A stretch of 64,000 bases of DNA from an uncultured Acetatifactor sp. (GCA_910577665.1 CAJTOJ010000001.1:321027-385026); one strand, 5' to 3'; shown: positions 35,565 to 45,428, counted from the stretch's first letter. The notes: generated from the sequence alone by a model not told the origin. Numbers and translations are program-made.

Positions 35565-36812
35565 ATGAAGGTAAACGGAATCATCGCAGAGTACAATCCA
35601 TTTCACAACGGGCACAGATACCAACTCATTGTTTCCAAGGCGCGCACCGGAGCTGACTTTACCATTGTGGCCATGAGTGGTAATTTCGTCCAGAGAGGTG
35701 CTCCTGCCTTGCTGGCCAAGCACAAACGTGCCAGGATGGCCCTGGCCGGAGGGGCAGACCTGGTGCTGGAGATTCCTTTCCTGTGTGCAACTGCCAGTGC
35801 CGAATACTTTGCCAACGGAGGAGTCGCCCTCTTAGACCGGCTGGGTGTGGTAACGGATCTGTGCTTTGGCAGCGAATGTGATGATATCCGTATGCTGGGG
35901 CAGATCGCAGATATCCTGCTTCGGGAGCCGGAGGATTATCTTGTAACACTGAAACAGTACCTCAAGCAGGGATATTCCTACCCCTCTGCCCGGAACTGGG
36001 CACTGTTCCAGCATTATCCTGCCCTTGAGGCGCAGCGGGAACTGCTCACTTCCCCCAACAATATCCTGGCCATCGAATATATCAAGGCCCTCATACGCCG
36101 GGGCAGCCAGCTGAATCCTGTAGCCATCCGCCGGAAAGGTGCCGGCTACCATGACAGCAATCTGGACAGACGCCCGGAAGAGACCTATTGCTCTGCCCTG
36201 GCCATCCGGCAGGCTCTCTACTCTGGCAGTGACTGGGATTTTCTGAAGAAAAACATGCCTGACACCGCTGCCGCCATTCTCTGCGAAGAGCTGGCCAGGA
36301 AAACCACCATCCGCAGCAATGATTTTTCGGACATACTTTATTATAAGCTGATCTCCGGGCAGGAGGAAGGTTATGAGAAATACCTGGATGTCTCACCGGA
36401 TCTGTCTGACCGGATCAGGAAACGGCTGAACGAATATTCCAGCTATGAGAGCTTCTGTGATCTGCTGAAGACAAAAGACATGACCCACACCCGGATCAGC
36501 CGCTGCCTGCTACATATTCTGCTGGATATCAAGACCAAAGACATGGAGTCTGCCAGAGAGCTGGACTATGCCCCTTATGCCCGGGTGCTTGGGTTCCGCA
36601 AGTCTGCCACTCCGCTTTTGAACCTGATCAAGGCCTGCTCTTCCATTCCCCTGATAACCAAGCTTGCTGATGCCGAGAAACAGCTCACTCCCAGAAGTTT
36701 TGCCCTGCTGAAACAGGATATCCTGGTAAGCCAGCTCTACAGTGGCATCGCCACCCGCACGGAAATAGGCATCCCTGCCAGCGAATATACCATTCCCCTG
36801 GTAATCCTCTGA
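35565..36812 (+). CDS. tmcAL: tRNA(Met) cytidine acetate ligase TmcAL
   Basis: 415 residues, the only confident plus-strand gene. TmcAL uses acetate and ATP to form N4-acetylcytidine at the wobble base of elongator tRNA-Met. The nucleotidyltransferase core is seen at MKVNGIIAEYNPFHNGHRYQ (HxGH motif) with VAMSGNFVQRGAPALLAKHK, and LTSPNNILAIEYIKAL later. Length is normal. The GAAAGG ribosome site is somewhat distant from ATG 35565. It lies back to back with pta-ackA, the acetate-producing pathway, which fits its acetate requirement. Confidence 0.95.
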   Translation: MKVNGIIAEYNPFHNGHRYQLIVSKARTGADFTIVAMSGNFVQRGAPALLAKHKRARMALAGGADLVLEIPFLCATASAEYFANGGVALLDRLGVVTDLCFGSECDDIRMLGQIADILLREPEDYLVTLKQYLKQGYSYPSARNWALFQHYPALEAQRELLTSPNNILAIEYIKALIRRGSQLNPVAIRRKGAGYHDSNLDRRPEETYCSALAIRQALYSGSDWDFLKKNMPDTAAAILCEELARKTTIRSNDFSDILYYKLISGQEEGYEKYLDVSPDLSDRIRKRLNEYSSYESFCDLLKTKDMTHTRISRCLLHILLDIKTKDMESARELDYAPYARVLGFRKSATPLLNLIKACSSIPLITKLADAEKQLTPRSFALLKQDILVSQLYSGIATRTEIGIPASEYTIPLVIL

Positions 36813-36827
36813 CTTCTACCCCAAATC

Positions 36828-36882
36828 CAATGCCCCAGGAGACACCCCGACCTATTACGGCCGGTTGTTTCCTGGGGCATTG
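36828..36882. terminator. Bidirectional hairpin between tmcAL and UPF0210 gene
   Basis: Perfect 13-bp arms CAATGCCCCAGGA (36828-36840) and TCCTGGGGCATTG (36870-36882). It lies between convergent genes, 16 nt past the tmcAL stop and 26 nt past the UPF0210 stop. No long T tract on either side. Confidence 0.7.
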
Positions 36883-36907
36883 CCTAACATCCTTATGATT
36901 CCATAAC

Positions 36908-38272
36908 TCAATTCTTGAAGCTGTGTATGGGGGCAGGAATCCTGCCTCCCCTGTTTACAAAGGCTTCACAGGAAAAGGGATTTACCGGCATGATAGGCGC
37001 ATAGCCTAAAAGGCCTCCAAATTCCACAGTCTCCCCCACCCCTTTTCCTATGACAGGGACAATGCGGACAGCGGTGGTCTTCTGGTTCACCATACCAATC
37101 GCCATCTCATCCGCAATGATACCTGCAATGGTGGTGGCCCTGGTATCCCCCGGTATGGCAATCATGTCAAGGCCTACAGAGCACACGCAGGTCATGGCTT
37201 CCAGCTTCTCCAGGGTCAGGGCACCTGCCCGCACGGCATCAATCATACCCTGATCTTCACTCACCGGGATAAAGGCCCCGCTCAGGCCCCCCACATAGGA
37301 GGAAGCCATGACCCCTCCCTTCTTCACCTGGTCATTCAGAAGTGCCAGCGCTGCAGTGGTGCCAGGTGCGCCTGCATACTCCAGGCCCATCTCACACAGG
37401 ATATCCGCCACGCTGTCTCCTATGGCCGGTGTAGGCGCCAGGGACAGATCTACGATTCCAAAGGGCACCTGCAACATCTTGGAAGCTCCCTTGGCCACAA
37501 GCTGTCCTACCCTGGTTACTTTGAAAGCTGTCTTCTTTATGGTCTCGCACAGAACTTCAAAGCTCTCCCCCCGTACCTTCTCCAGGGCAGTTTTCACCAC
37601 CCCTGGTCCGCTGACTCCCACATTAATGATCTTGTCCGCCTCCGTTACGCCGTGGAATGCCCCTGCCATAAATGGATTGTCATCTGGTGCATTGCAGAAT
37701 ACCACCAGCTTTGCACATCCCAGGGAATCATTTTCCCTGGTATACTCTGCCGTCTCCCTAATGATCTCCCCCATGAGACGTACCGCATCCATATTGATGC
37801 CTGTCTTGGTGGAACCCAGATTCACAGAACTACAGACCCTCTCCGTCACCGACAGAGCCAGGGGAATAGAGCGGATCAGCAGTTCCTCCGCCGGGGTCAT
37901 ACCCTTATTCACCAGGGCGGAATACCCTCCGATGAAATTCACTCCCACTTCCCTGGCCACCCTGTCCAGGGTTCTGGCAATGGATACATAGTCTTCCACC
38001 GTCCGGCAGGCTGCACCTCCCACCAGGGCCACAGGTGTCACTGCAATACGTTTGTTTACAATCGGCACGCCAAATTCCTTTGAGATCGCCTCACCGGTTT
38101 TCACCAGGTCTTTTGCCGCTTCTTTTATTTTCGAATAAATCTTGTCATTCAAGCGCCCAAGATCAGAATCCACACAGTCCAGAAGACTGATACCCAATGT
38201 AATGGTGCGTACATCCAGGTTCTCCTTCTCTATCATATTGTTGGTCTCTGTCACTTCATATATATTGATCAT
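36908..38272 (-). CDS. UPF0210 / DUF711 (PFL family) protein
   Basis: 454 residues matching UPF0210 over full length. Landmarks are NLDVRTITLGISLLDC, PVALVGGAACRTVEDYVSIA, VNLGSTKTGINMDAVRLMGE, DLSLAPTPAIGDSVADIL and GIIADEMAIGMVNQKTTAVR. The family is related to glycyl-radical (PFL-like) folds but the catalytic role is unknown. ATG 38272 follows AGGGAGGATCT. It lies just downstream of the ACT-domain UPF0237 gene; the two are paired in many genomes and probably work together. Confidence 0.93.
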   Translation of the reverse strand: MINIYEVTETNNMIEKENLDVRTITLGISLLDCVDSDLGRLNDKIYSKIKEAAKDLVKTGEAISKEFGVPIVNKRIAVTPVALVGGAACRTVEDYVSIARTLDRVAREVGVNFIGGYSALVNKGMTPAEELLIRSIPLALSVTERVCSSVNLGSTKTGINMDAVRLMGEIIRETAEYTRENDSLGCAKLVVFCNAPDDNPFMAGAFHGVTEADKIINVGVSGPGVVKTALEKVRGESFEVLCETIKKTAFKVTRVGQLVAKGASKMLQVPFGIVDLSLAPTPAIGDSVADILCEMGLEYAGAPGTTAALALLNDQVKKGGVMASSYVGGLSGAFIPVSEDQGMIDAVRAGALTLEKLEAMTCVCSVGLDMIAIPGDTRATTIAGIIADEMAIGMVNQKTTAVRIVPVIGKGVGETVEFGGLLGYAPIMPVNPFSCEAFVNRGGRIPAPIHSFKN

Positions 38273-38370
38273 AGATCCTCCCTATACGGACTTTCCACCA
38301 TCCAGCCAAAAACCGCCACGGGATCTGTCATTTCCCATGACCTTCCCATTGCTTTCAACTTACCGCCTCA

Positions 38371-38643
38371 TCAGATCCGATGCATCATGTCGAAGATCTC
38401 TTCCTTCTGACATTTGATAACCACACCGATCTCCTCCCCCAGGGCCGCCAGCTCATCTGTCATATCCCCGAATGCTTTCTTTGTGCGGTTGGTATCTACG
38501 ATCATCATCATATTAAAGTAATCCTGCACAATGGTCTGGGAAATATCCAGGATGTTGATGCCATTGTCTGCCAGATATGTACAAACCCTGGCAATGATAC
38601 CCACGGTGTCTTTTCCCACTACTGTGATAACTGTCTTCTTCAT
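38371..38643 (-). CDS. ACT domain protein UPF0237
   Basis: 90 residues forming one or two ACT-like units: MKKTVITVVGKDTVGIIARV then LADNGINILDISQTI and YFNMMMIVDT. ACT domains bind small ligands such as amino acids. It pairs with UPF0210 downstream and is probably its regulatory partner; the ligand is unknown. ATG 38643 follows GAAAGGAAAAAGCAG. Confidence 0.94.
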   Translation of the reverse strand: MKKTVITVVGKDTVGIIARVCTYLADNGINILDISQTIVQDYFNMMMIVDTNRTKKAFGDMTDELAALGEEIGVVIKCQKEEIFDMMHRI

Positions 38644-38742
38644 CTGCTTTTTCCTTTCTCTCCTTCTTTACCCTATCCCATATCCTGCCCTGAACCAGTA
38701 TGCCTACACATTCCCATTCTGCGCCATTTGAAGAACCGTGCA

Positions 38743-39543
38743 CTACGCTATCTCTATGGCAGGACTCACCTCACTGCGCCTGGCCACCCGGATGTCAAAA
38801 TCGGAAGCCTTATACGGTGTATCCCCCTGGTTGATCTCCATCCGCACGGATTCAAAAGCCAGCTCCGGCAGATTATTCTCCTTGCTCAGATGTCCCAGAA
38901 ACACTGCCTTCAGTCCATCGTGCAGGATCCTGCACAGAAGCCTGCCAGAATTCTCATTGGACAGATGCCCTCTCTCCCCCAGGATACGCTGCTTCAGATA
39001 GTACGGATAAGGTCCTACCTGGAGCATATTCACATCGTGGTTGGCCTCCAGCAGAAGGGCATCCATCCCCTTGAGGCATTCCACCGTATAGTCGTTGTAC
39101 ACCCCAAGATCTGTGCACACAGCTACCCGCCTGGAGCCGTAAGAGATCCTGTATCCCACAGGCTGGGCTGCATCATGGGAGATCCGCATGGGATTGATGG
39201 TCAGATCCTTGATAATCAGCTTTCGGTCCTCCTGCACCTGGTGATACAGCTCTTCCTCAACCTTCCCAAGCTGTGCACAGGACTTCATGGCTTTTATGGT
39301 ACCTGCTGTGGCATAAATGGGAATCCCGTATTTGCGCACCAGTGCTCCCAGTCCGCTGATATGATCCGAATGCTCGTGTGTAATCAGGATCCCGTCAATG
39401 TCCCTGCCTGTCAGTCCAAGCTGTGCCAGTCCGCTCTCCGTCCGCTTTCCACTGATCCCCACATCCACCAGCAGGTGTGTGGCATCCGATCCCACATAGA
39501 TACAGTTTCCACTGCTTCCGCTTGCAATACTACATAATCTCAT
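38743..39543 (-). CDS. Metallo-beta-lactamase fold hydrolase, WalJ/YycJ-like
   Basis: 266 residues. The start RLCSIASGSSGNCIYVGSD and the metal motif ITHEHSDHISGL are typical of the YycJ/WalJ group; other ligands include ISHDAAQPVGY, VCTDLG and LGHLSKENN. YycJ of B. subtilis is tied to the WalKR cell wall system and related proteins act as DNA exonucleases. No walKR genes are in this window. ATG 39543 overlaps the stop of the FtsA-like gene (TGATG); GTG 39546 is an alternative start. Confidence 0.9.
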   Translation of the reverse strand: MRLCSIASGSSGNCIYVGSDATHLLVDVGISGKRTESGLAQLGLTGRDIDGILITHEHSDHISGLGALVRKYGIPIYATAGTIKAMKSCAQLGKVEEELYHQVQEDRKLIIKDLTINPMRISHDAAQPVGYRISYGSRRVAVCTDLGVYNDYTVECLKGMDALLLEANHDVNMLQVGPYPYYLKQRILGERGHLSNENSGRLLCRILHDGLKAVFLGHLSKENNLPELAFESVRMEINQGDTPYKASDFDIRVARRSEVSPAIEIA

Positions 39544-41705
39544 CACATTTTCTCATTTCTGTTCTTCCAATAGATTTCTATGACATCTCCACTTTTCAAG
39601 GACTCCATATAACCGGCCTGCCGACCATTCAGTTGTGTGACAATATCCCGGCCTGCAGGATCATTCAAATCAAATGCAATGAAAGAAAAGACATCCACAA
39701 ATATGTAACTGTTCTTCCCTGTAAGAAGTACGGTCTGGCCGTTTACAGTCACTGGCAGTGTCACATCGCCTTCCGTTGTTTTGGAACCATTTCCCGGCTC
39801 CTTTTCTTCCAGGGATTTTGTTCCAGGCATGGTTCCATCTTCCCCAGTAAGCATTTCTGCTGCCTTTCCCTGTCCGTCCCTGCCCTCTTCCCCGCTCCCT
39901 GCTTTCGGAGCTTCCTCATAGTTCTCTTCTGCCAACTCCTCATAGGCAGGTTCCCCATGTATATCCCAGTCCAGTGTAAAGTTCTCATAGACTCTGGTCC
40001 CTGGCATGGCAGGGGTATCATTCACCAGGATCTTCCCGCCCAGAGGTACGTCCATGAACTCGGCAATCTCCTCCACTGTGTAAAAATTCTGGATCTGGAT
40101 CTGGTCTCCCTCCCTTATGGCGTAAAACTCGTTTTCCAGCACTTCATTTACAAACGCGGTCTTTGGCAGGTCGATCTTAGTGCCGTTTACCACCACATGC
40201 AGTCTCTGGGACAGCTCACCCAGCTTCCCCAGTTCCAGGGAAGCCCTCTCCCCCACAGTGGAGGAAAGCACTTCAATATGGTCACCATTATGTATCTGGG
40301 TATAGATGTCTGCCGCCTGGCCATTCACCCGGATCACCGCAGCTTCCCCCTGCTGTCCCCGCACCATGCGGCTCTTCCCGTTTACCTGGAAGGTCAGTGC
40401 CTGTCCCCGCCTGGGGAAGAGTTCCTCATTGGGGAAACTGCACTGTAAGGCAGCATCAGCTACAGACAATCTTCCATTGTCATATAGTTTCATTCGTTTC
40501 CCGTTGAATTCCACAAATATAAAATTATTCCCCTGTTCATAGTAGCTTAAGCATATGCCAATGGGTGTCACCATCATGGAATCCCTGCGGGGATTCTCAA
40601 TCTCAAACTGGATATTCTGCATGACCTCCTGGCCTCTTACCGCTACCCGCTCTTTTAGGATTCCCAGTTCGCTGGCCAGTCTCTCCGTGTAGCCGGGTAC
40701 CATTCCGCCTCCCCCCACCACAAACACGGCGCTCACTGCCTTGTCACCATTCAGTTCCCGGATGCATTCAGCCACCAGGGCTGTCATCTCCTGCACCTTT
40801 CCGGCCAGGACTTCTTCCACCTCTTCGGCGGTGATGGTCTGGGTCAGCCCCATGATGTCCTGGTATTCCACGCTCTCCCGGTTTCCAGCCTGCTGCTTGA
40901 TCCGCTCTGCTGTGTCAAAATCTACCAGACAATGTTGTACCAGGATATCTGTAAGGCTGTCCCCTGCCACAGGGATCATACCATAGGCCGTGATGGTCCC
41001 CTCCTTGGTGATAGAGATATCGCTGGTTCCAGCTCCCACATCCACCAGTGCCATATTCAGCATGCGGAATCTCTCCGGGATAGCCACCTGGATGGCAGCG
41101 ATGGGTTCCAGGGTCATATTAGCCACATGCAGCCCCACCAGTTCCACTGCCTTATACAGTCCGTCTACCACATCCTCCGGCAGAAAGGTGGCGATCAGAT
41201 CCACTGACATGACCCGCACCTTATGCCCCACCAGGTTGCCTATCTGATAACCATTCATGTAATAGCGCATACACGTATATCCTACGCAGTAAAATTTCAT
41301 ATCCAGGTCATTGCTCCCCTGGAATTCCTCATAGGCCTGCTCGATCCCCAGGGTGGAAAGGGAGTAGACATCTTCTTCCGTGACCTCGTGGTCTTCCTCA
41401 AATTCCTGTTCTGCATGGGTAGTGACAGTGCGCAGCACCCGTCCTGCTGCCGCAATGCATACCTCCGTCAGTTCCCGGCCCAGATCCTCCTCCAGCTGCT
41501 CCTTCACTGCCTGGATGGTCTGTCCTACCTTCACAATGTCATGGATCTGCCCATCCAGCATGGCCCTGGTCTCATGCTCCCTGACCCGCTGGGCCAGAAC
41601 GTGAAACTTTTTATCGCTCAGGTACCCAACCGTCCCCACAATGCTCCTGGTACCAATGTCCAGTCCAAATACCAGTTGTCCCTGTCCTTCCTTTACTCCT
41701 GCCAT
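39543..41705 (-). CDS. FtsA-like actin-fold protein with long C-terminal beta-grasp-like extension
   Basis: 720 residues against about 420 for FtsA. The first ~390 residues have actin-like ATPase motifs: FGLDIGTRSIVGTVGYLS (phosphate 1), NMALVDVGAGTSDISI (phosphate 2) and FVVGGGGMVPGYTERLA (adenosine motif). The rest holds several repeats of a VNGxxx...GDxIEI pattern (VNGQAADIYTQIHNGDHIEV; VNGTKIDLPKTAF with REGDQIQI; LNGRQAGYMESLKSGDVIEI), suggesting ThiS-like beta-grasp domains, and an acidic linker near 590-640. It lacks the amphipathic C-terminal anchor of FtsA. It overlaps coaE by 13 nt. A role in division or envelope scaffold is inference. Confidence 0.82.
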   Translation of the reverse strand: MAGVKEGQGQLVFGLDIGTRSIVGTVGYLSDKKFHVLAQRVREHETRAMLDGQIHDIVKVGQTIQAVKEQLEEDLGRELTEVCIAAAGRVLRTVTTHAEQEFEEDHEVTEEDVYSLSTLGIEQAYEEFQGSNDLDMKFYCVGYTCMRYYMNGYQIGNLVGHKVRVMSVDLIATFLPEDVVDGLYKAVELVGLHVANMTLEPIAAIQVAIPERFRMLNMALVDVGAGTSDISITKEGTITAYGMIPVAGDSLTDILVQHCLVDFDTAERIKQQAGNRESVEYQDIMGLTQTITAEEVEEVLAGKVQEMTALVAECIRELNGDKAVSAVFVVGGGGMVPGYTERLASELGILKERVAVRGQEVMQNIQFEIENPRRDSMMVTPIGICLSYYEQGNNFIFVEFNGKRMKLYDNGRLSVADAALQCSFPNEELFPRRGQALTFQVNGKSRMVRGQQGEAAVIRVNGQAADIYTQIHNGDHIEVLSSTVGERASLELGKLGELSQRLHVVVNGTKIDLPKTAFVNEVLENEFYAIREGDQIQIQNFYTVEEIAEFMDVPLGGKILVNDTPAMPGTRVYENFTLDWDIHGEPAYEELAEENYEEAPKAGSGEEGRDGQGKAAEMLTGEDGTMPGTKSLEEKEPGNGSKTTEGDVTLPVTVNGQTVLLTGKNSYIFVDVFSFIAFDLNDPAGRDIVTQLNGRQAGYMESLKSGDVIEIYWKNRNEKM

Positions 41706-42295
41706 GTAAAAGCCTCCAGTTTCCTATCTATTTGCCCAAAACTTTCCTCCAGGGATGCGCTGTTGTCTATCACAAAATCGCAGTTTGCCCGGAACATCTC
41801 ATCTGATAACTGGCTGGACATGATCCGTGCAATCTTCTCCTGGTCATACCCCCGCTTCTTCAGTCTGTCCCGCCTGACTTCCTCATCTGCATAGATATAC
41901 CACATCTCATCCACCAGATCCCGGTATCCGCACTCGATCAGGAGTGCGGCCTCCACGAAGAAAAGCCCAACGTCCCCTTTCTCCCTGGCCGTTTCCAGTC
42001 GCTCCAGCAGAAAATCCTTCACGGCCGGATGGATCATCCCGTTCACCTGCCCCAAAAGCTCTGGATCTGCAAATATTTTATCTGCCATGCGTCCCTTGTG
42101 AATCTGTCCGTCCCGGTCCAGGACTTCTTCTCCCAGAAGACCCACCAGTGCATCAAAGCACGCCGTCCCTGGCTGCTTCACCAGATGCGCCACTTCATCT
42201 GCCAGATAGATTTCACAAGGATAATGCTCTCTGATGTATTCCAGGATCCTGGATTTCCCGGCTCCCACCCCTCCGGTCACACCTATGAATTTCAT
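41693..42295 (-). CDS. coaE: Dephospho-CoA kinase
   Basis: 200 residues. Last step of coenzyme A synthesis. The P-loop is TGGVGAGKS (7-15), followed by LADEVAHLVKQPG and the lid/LID-like region KKRGYDQEKIARI. The C-terminus ends DRKLEAFTWQE and overlaps the FtsA-like gene. Placed 81 nt downstream of polA, as in many Firmicutes (polA-coaE). Confidence 0.96.
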   Translation of the reverse strand: MKFIGVTGGVGAGKSRILEYIREHYPCEIYLADEVAHLVKQPGTACFDALVGLLGEEVLDRDGQIHKGRMADKIFADPELLGQVNGMIHPAVKDFLLERLETAREKGDVGLFFVEAALLIECGYRDLVDEMWYIYADEEVRRDRLKKRGYDQEKIARIMSSQLSDEMFRANCDFVIDNSASLEESFGQIDRKLEAFTWQE

Positions 42296-42376
42296 CCCTG
42301 TACCCCCTTACGCACGCATAACAATCCATAGTTGCTCTATGATGCATTTTTTTTCTAAAAACCACAAAATTGCAGG

Positions 42377-45079
42377 CTACTTGGCTTCATACCAGTTATC
42401 CCCTGTATGCAGATCCACCTCCAGGCTCACAGCCAGGTCTGCCGCTGCCTTCATGTTCTCTGTAAGGATCCGGCGCACCTGCTCTTCCTCCGGCCGGAAG
42501 GTCTCAATGACCAGCTCATCATGTACCTGGAGGATCAGCCTGGATCTGAGACCAGCTTCTTTCAAGGCTTTCCACACGCGGATCATGGCAATCTTGATAA
42601 TGTCTGCAGCCGTACCCTGGATCGGAGAGTTCATCGCCACCCGTTCCCCGAAAGACCGTTGCATGAAGTTGGAAGAAGACAGCTCCGGTATGGGTCTGCG
42701 CCTGCCGAACAGGGTGGTTACATACCCTTTATCCCTGGCCTCCTTCACCAGTCCGTCCAGGAATTCCTTCACCTTGGGATAGGTGGCAAAATACTGCTCA
42801 ATATACGTAGCAGCCTCCTTTGGCGTGATGCTCAGATCCTGACTGAGCCCGAAAGAACTGATCCCATAGACAATGCCAAAGTTCACAGCCTTGGCATTGC
42901 GCCGCTGCAGGTCCGTGACTTCTGCAAACGGCGTATGGAATACTTTGGAAGCCGTGATCCGATGGATATCCTGATCCATATGGTAGGCCTCAATGAGCTG
43001 TTCGTCCCCGGACATATGCGCCAGCACCCGCAGTTCTATCTGGGAATAGTCCGCATCCATGAATTCATACCCTTCCCTGGGCACAAACACTTTCCGGATC
43101 CTTCTGCCCAATTCCATACGCATGGGAATGTTCTGCAGGTTTGGCTCCGTAGAGCTGATCCGGCCTGTAGCCGTGATGGTCTGGTTGAAACTGGTATGAA
43201 TTCGCTGGTCCTTGCCGATGTAGACAGCCAGGCCGTCTGCATAGGTGGATTTCAGTTTGGTAAGTCCTCTGTATTCCAGGATGTCCTTCACGATCGGGTA
43301 CTCCCCGGAAAGCTTCTCCAGCACATCTGCCGCCGTGGAATAGCCTGTCTTGGTCTTCTTGCCTCCGGGCATGTGCATGGTATCAAACAACACCTCCCCC
43401 AGCTGTTTGGGGGAATTGATATTGAATACCACCCCGGCCTGGGTGTGTATGGAAGCTTCCAGCTCCTGGATCCTGGCCACCAGGGCATCCCCATAGGCTT
43501 TCAGCTCCTCCCTGCGGACTTCCACCCCTTCCCGCTCCATGTCATAGAGCACCAGAGACAGGGGCATCTCAATCTTGCGCATCAGTTGGTCCATGCCCAT
43601 CTCCACAAGCTTTTGCTCCTGCACACGCGCTGCCATGACGCACACATAGGCCCCATAACAGCAATAGGTGGCAAAGTGCTCCTGCCTGGTGACCGCTGCT
43701 TGCGCATATCCGGCCTTTCCCAGCAGTTCCATTCTGCCTGCAATCGTCAGACCCAGATGCTCACCTGCGATACTCTCAAAATCGTAATCATTTCTCAATG
43801 GATTCAGCAGATAAGCCCCTATCAGAATATCAAAATACCGGTCTGTGTCATCCTGCTGCAGATATCCATACAGTTTCTTAATGTCAAAAGCGCTCAGGCA
43901 CACCCGTCCGGATAACCGGAAAAACGCTTCCCTAAGCGCCTCCTCGTCCTGATCCCCAGTGCTGTTGTCTGCACTGTCAAAGAGTGTAATCTGCCTGTTC
44001 TCCTGGAGTGGCCTACGCAAAAAAAAGGTCTTCTTTCCCTCCACACACACGGCAGCCCCCACCAGTCTTCCCTGGTCCTGGGCCAGATGAATCCCCACCC
44101 GGACATGATCCTGTATCTTTTCTAGGGCCTTTAAAAAGTCCTTCTGATTCTCATATATTATAAAGGTCTCTTCGATCTCTTCCTTCCCGGCCTGTTGCCT
44201 GCCCTCTTCCTGGAACCGGCCCAGAAGCTGCTTGAATCCCAGCTGCTTGAACAGTTCATATGCTTCTTTCGTGTAGAACCCTTCCGCCCGGGCTTCCTCA
44301 TAGTCCAGAAAGACCCCGCAGTCTGTCCGGATGGTAGCCAGGGTCTTGCTCATCTCTGCCAGATCCCGGTTCTCAAGCAGGGACTGACGGATACTCTTTT
44401 TGGATATCTCCTCCACATGAGCATAGATGTTCTCCAGGGATCCATAGGTCACCATAAGTTCCGTGGCCGTTTTCTCCCCCACCTTAGGCACACCGGGTAT
44501 GTTGTCTGCTGTATCCCCCATCAGTGCCTTCAGGTCGATGAACTGCAAGGGCGTCACCTGGTAAGCTGCCACCACATCTTCCGGATAATAATCCTCTATC
44601 TGGGTTCTGCCCTGCTTCGTCTTGGGGATCCTGATCCTGATATGTGTATCCGCAATCTGCAACAGATCCCTGTCTCCGGACACCAGGGATACCTCTATGC
44701 CCGCCCCGGCGGCCTGTTTCGCCAGGGTACCCAGTATATCATCCGCTTCCAGCCCGGCCTGTTCCACAGTGACTATACCCATGGCCTTCAGCACGTCCTT
44801 CATCACGGGCACCTGCTCCCTAAGCTCTTCTGGCATGGCTTTCCTGGTCCCCTTGTACGCCTCATAGATCTGGTGGCGGAACGTAGGCGCATGGACATCG
44901 AAAGCCACTGCCAGGAAATCCGGCTTTTCCTCCTCCAGGATCTTAAACAGGATATTCAGGAATCCATACACGGCATTGGTATGCAGGCCCTGGGCATTGC
45001 TCAGATCAGGAACACCATAGAAAGCCCTGTGCAATATGCTGTGCCCATCAATCAAAACCAGTTTCTTTTTCTTATCCAT
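42377..45079 (-). CDS. polA: DNA polymerase I
   Basis: 900 residues. The 5' nuclease domain occupies about 1-290 (VLIDGHSILHRAFYG, VAFDVHAPTFRHQIYEAYKG, GDRDLLQIAD). A central 3'-5' exonuclease-like domain (about 310-490) lacks the DTET motif at its start, where RVGIHLAQDQGRLVG stands instead, so proofreading is probably lost. The polymerase domain carries DADYSQIELRVLAHMSGDE, the O helix RRNAKAVNFGIVYGISSFGL and LQVHDELVIE. ATG 45079 follows GGAGGAGGCAG; the open frame reaches 45157. It lies upstream of coaE. Confidence 0.97.
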   Translation of the reverse strand: MDKKKKLVLIDGHSILHRAFYGVPDLSNAQGLHTNAVYGFLNILFKILEEEKPDFLAVAFDVHAPTFRHQIYEAYKGTRKAMPEELREQVPVMKDVLKAMGIVTVEQAGLEADDILGTLAKQAAGAGIEVSLVSGDRDLLQIADTHIRIRIPKTKQGRTQIEDYYPEDVVAAYQVTPLQFIDLKALMGDTADNIPGVPKVGEKTATELMVTYGSLENIYAHVEEISKKSIRQSLLENRDLAEMSKTLATIRTDCGVFLDYEEARAEGFYTKEAYELFKQLGFKQLLGRFQEEGRQQAGKEEIEETFIIYENQKDFLKALEKIQDHVRVGIHLAQDQGRLVGAAVCVEGKKTFFLRRPLQENRQITLFDSADNSTGDQDEEALREAFFRLSGRVCLSAFDIKKLYGYLQQDDTDRYFDILIGAYLLNPLRNDYDFESIAGEHLGLTIAGRMELLGKAGYAQAAVTRQEHFATYCCYGAYVCVMAARVQEQKLVEMGMDQLMRKIEMPLSLVLYDMEREGVEVRREELKAYGDALVARIQELEASIHTQAGVVFNINSPKQLGEVLFDTMHMPGGKKTKTGYSTAADVLEKLSGEYPIVKDILEYRGLTKLKSTYADGLAVYIGKDQRIHTSFNQTITATGRISSTEPNLQNIPMRMELGRRIRKVFVPREGYEFMDADYSQIELRVLAHMSGDEQLIEAYHMDQDIHRITASKVFHTPFAEVTDLQRRNAKAVNFGIVYGISSFGLSQDLSITPKEAATYIEQYFATYPKVKEFLDGLVKEARDKGYVTTLFGRRRPIPELSSSNFMQRSFGERVAMNSPIQGTAADIIKIAMIRVWKALKEAGLRSRLILQVHDELVIETFRPEEEQVRRILTENMKAAADLAVSLEVDLHTGDNWYEAK

Positions 45080-45107
45080 CTGCCTCCTCCAATGCCAATC
45101 CGGTTCC

Positions 45108-45428
45108 CTAAAGAAGGATCCACACAATGATCCCTGCCAGCAGGCCCACCGCAGCAATCTCCATTATCAGTCCCAACCGCATCACGCCTGTATGGAAACG
45201 AACCTTCTTCCGGGACTCTTCCAGGCGGATATCCAGCTCCTTCTGGAAGTCAAAAGCCCTTCCGTCCTCCAGACGCTGCACGCCTTCCGACACCAGAAAC
45301 TGGATGCTCAGCTCTTCCCTGCATTCTCCACAATGCTCCATATGTGCACAGAAACGCTTTAAGGTCGGATAGTCCAGCCTTCTTGCAATGAAGTCCGGAA
45401 TTATCCGCTCAAATTCCCTGCAATCCAT
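45108..45428 (-). CDS. Small zinc-finger, single-pass membrane protein (anti-sigma-factor-like)
   Basis: 106 residues. The N-terminus MDCREFERIIPDFIARRLDY and the His/Cys cluster FCAHMEHCGECREEL are a zf-HC2 zinc-binding motif as in anti-sigma factors. One hydrophobic helix lies at the C-terminus (about 82-106, MEIAAVGLLAGIIVWIL). No cognate sigma factor is adjacent; it stands upstream of polA. It may be a membrane-held regulator or an orphan; partner unknown. Confidence 0.78.
   Translation of the reverse strand: MDCREFERIIPDFIARRLDYPTLKRFCAHMEHCGECREELSIQFLVSEGVQRLEDGRAFDFQKELDIRLEESRKKVRFHTGVMRLGLIMEIAAVGLLAGIIVWILL

Noticed and set aside
42407..43915. Long plus-strand frame opposite polA
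   Set aside because: Opposite the conserved polymerase domain; composition typical of antisense translation.
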